Part shown: one piece after another, positions 4,104-5,083 of the stretch
Numbering within the stretch: position 1 is the first letter of the stretch
Layout: every line of letters begins with the position of its first letter
Source of the DNA: Bacteroidales bacterium
GTDB lineage: Bacteria; Bacteroidota; Bacteroidia; Bacteroidales; Muribaculaceae
DNA length: 5,083 nucleotides
Direction: 5' to 3'
Assembly: GCA_003150235.1 (NCBI GenBank)
Contig: QAMW01000013.1
Span: 1-5,083, forward strand
Translations under genes and position numbers: made by a program
The notes under the pieces: model-generated
What the model was told of the DNA's origin: nothing
Databases searched by the model: none
The model's input: only the letters and a program-made list of their open reading frames with translations

Positions 4104-5083
4104 ATGGCTAAGGAATACATGAAGAGAATTGAAGCGCTGCGTCAGCAGTATCTGGCAACCCGCGTTGACATGGACGTATACAATGCCAAGTATCTGACCG
4201 AGGGCTTTAAGGAATCGGAAGGCGAGCCGTGGATTATTCAGAAGGCAGTCGGCTACCGCCACATCTGTGAAAAGAAGAATGTATATATTCAGGACAATGA
4301 GCTGCTCGTTGGCGGCGTAGGCTTCAAGCCGCGTGCCGGCATCCTGTGTGCAGACAGCTCCGCCGGCATCATCGCGGACGAACTGGACACCATCTCTACC
4401 CGTAAGTTTGACCCGTTCTATCTGAGCGAGGAAGGCAAGAAAATCTACACCGAAGAAGTCAAGGATTATTGGACCAATAAATGTTTGCTCGACCGTTGGA
4501 AGAAGATGACACCGCAGGATATGCAGACCATGAAGGACAACGGTGCAATCTTTATCGACCGCAAGGCCGTGCGCGGCTACGGTGAAACCACGGTTGACTG
4601 GCGCATGATTCTGAGTAAGGGCATCGGCGCCATTCGCGATGAGGCGAAGGAAAAGCTCGCGGCGCTGGATGATTCCGTACCGGGAGATCTGGAAAAGAGC
4701 TTCTTCTATCGTTCGGAAATCATCGCAGCGGATGCGGTCATTCATCTGGCACACCGCCATGCAGATCTCGCAGAACAGCAGGCGGCAGCCTGCACCGATG
4801 AGAAGCGCAAAGCAGAGCTGCTCAAGATTGCAGAGGTAAACCGTCATGTTCCGGAATTTCCGGCACGCAATCTGTATGAGGCCATGCAGTCGCTGCTGAC
4901 CTATGAGTATGCGTGCTTCATGGAGCAGAATGCATCCTCTTATAACATTGGCCGTCTGGATCAGTACTTCTATCCGTACTACAAGGCAGATAAGGAAGCT
5001 GGCATCATCACGGATGATGACGCACAGGAGCTGTTTGACTGCTTGTGGATTAAGATTGCAGAAATGTCCCTGTTCCAGGACGA
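4104..5083 (+). CDS. Glycyl radical enzyme, pyruvate formate-lyase-like/glycerol dehydratase-like, N-terminal part (partial at window edge)
   Basis: Glycyl radical enzymes use a backbone glycine radical, installed by a radical-SAM activase, to make a cysteine thiyl radical that attacks the substrate. The family includes pyruvate formate-lyase, diol/glycerol dehydratases, choline trimethylamine-lyase, hydroxyproline dehydratase and arylacetate decarboxylases. The frame from ATG 4104 gives 326 codons and runs off the right edge, so the catalytic Cys and the C-terminal glycine loop (usual length about 780-900 residues) are outside. What is visible is family-typical: TEGFKESEGEPWIIQKA (32-48), IQDNELLVGG (62-71), ELDTISTRKFDPFYLSEE, PARNLYEAMQSLLTYEY, and SSYNIGRLDQYFYPYYKAD (278 on). 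AGGAGGA (4091-4097) supports the start. The substrate cannot be assigned; plain pyruvate formate-lyase looks unlikely because the N-terminus follows the dehydratase/decarboxylase-type pattern. Control appears to be by sigma-54, not by the operator shared by the upstream genes. Confidence 0.87.
   Translation, partial: MAKEYMKRIEALRQQYLATRVDMDVYNAKYLTEGFKESEGEPWIIQKAVGYRHICEKKNVYIQDNELLVGGVGFKPRAGILCADSSAGIIADELDTISTRKFDPFYLSEEGKKIYTEEVKDYWTNKCLLDRWKKMTPQDMQTMKDNGAIFIDRKAVRGYGETTVDWRMILSKGIGAIRDEAKEKLAALDDSVPGDLEKSFFYRSEIIAADAVIHLAHRHADLAEQQAAACTDEKRKAELLKIAEVNRHVPEFPARNLYEAMQSLLTYEYACFMEQNASSYNIGRLDQYFYPYYKADKEAGIITDDDAQELFDCLWIKIAEMSLFQD

Noticed and set aside
3867..4847. Minus-strand open frame of 326 codons opposite the glycyl radical enzyme
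   Set aside because: It is antisense to a recognisable enzyme with AGGAGGA and a sigma-54 promoter, and it continues through palindromic non-coding DNA.

Overview
The window most likely comes from an anaerobic, fermentative Firmicute of the class Clostridia. The reasons are a clostridial-type pyruvate:ferredoxin oxidoreductase, a glycyl radical enzyme (oxygen-sensitive chemistry), strong AGGAGG-type ribosome sites, a TTG start, textbook TTGACA/TATAAT promoters, and long perfect hairpin terminators. Codon use is of medium GC with many CCG proline and GGC glycine codons. That fits gut Oscillospirales/Butyricicoccaceae-like lineages better than low-GC Clostridium, but placement below class is a guess.

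Layout. (1) Positions 1-868, minus strand: the N-terminal quarter of pyruvate:ferredoxin oxidoreductase (nifJ/PFOR), cut by the window edge. (2) 869-1196: a divergent intergenic region with a near-consensus promoter for each side and an operator-like element in the PFOR leader. (3) 1197-1859, plus: a TetR/AcrR-type regulator starting at TTG, closed by a very strong terminator (1874-1922). (4) 1923-2154: promoter region of the next gene, with two perfect tandem TGACC-N3-GGTCA sites at its start point. (5) 2155-3423, plus: a complete NAD(P)-dependent opine (octopine/nopaline) dehydrogenase-family protein. (6) 3424-4103: 680 bases without a convincing gene, holding a terminator (3636-3675), a series of TGCA-centred dyads and a sigma-54-type (-24/-12) promoter. 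(7) 4104-5083, plus: the N-terminal part of a glycyl radical enzyme of the pyruvate formate-lyase-like/glycerol dehydratase-like superfamily, cut by the window edge.

The most interesting signals are regulatory. The PFOR promoter and the opine dehydrogenase promoter carry the same 30-base tandem-dyad element (22 of 30 bases identical by eye, same 14-bp periodicity, both just at or downstream of the start point), and the TetR-family gene lies between them. This suggests one repressor controlling two enzymes that may both act on pyruvate or a related 2-oxo acid. The glycyl radical enzyme appears to be controlled separately, by sigma-54 and an unseen enhancer-binding activator that could use the dyads upstream. 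The functional link between the three enzymes is inference; the sequence elements are seen directly.
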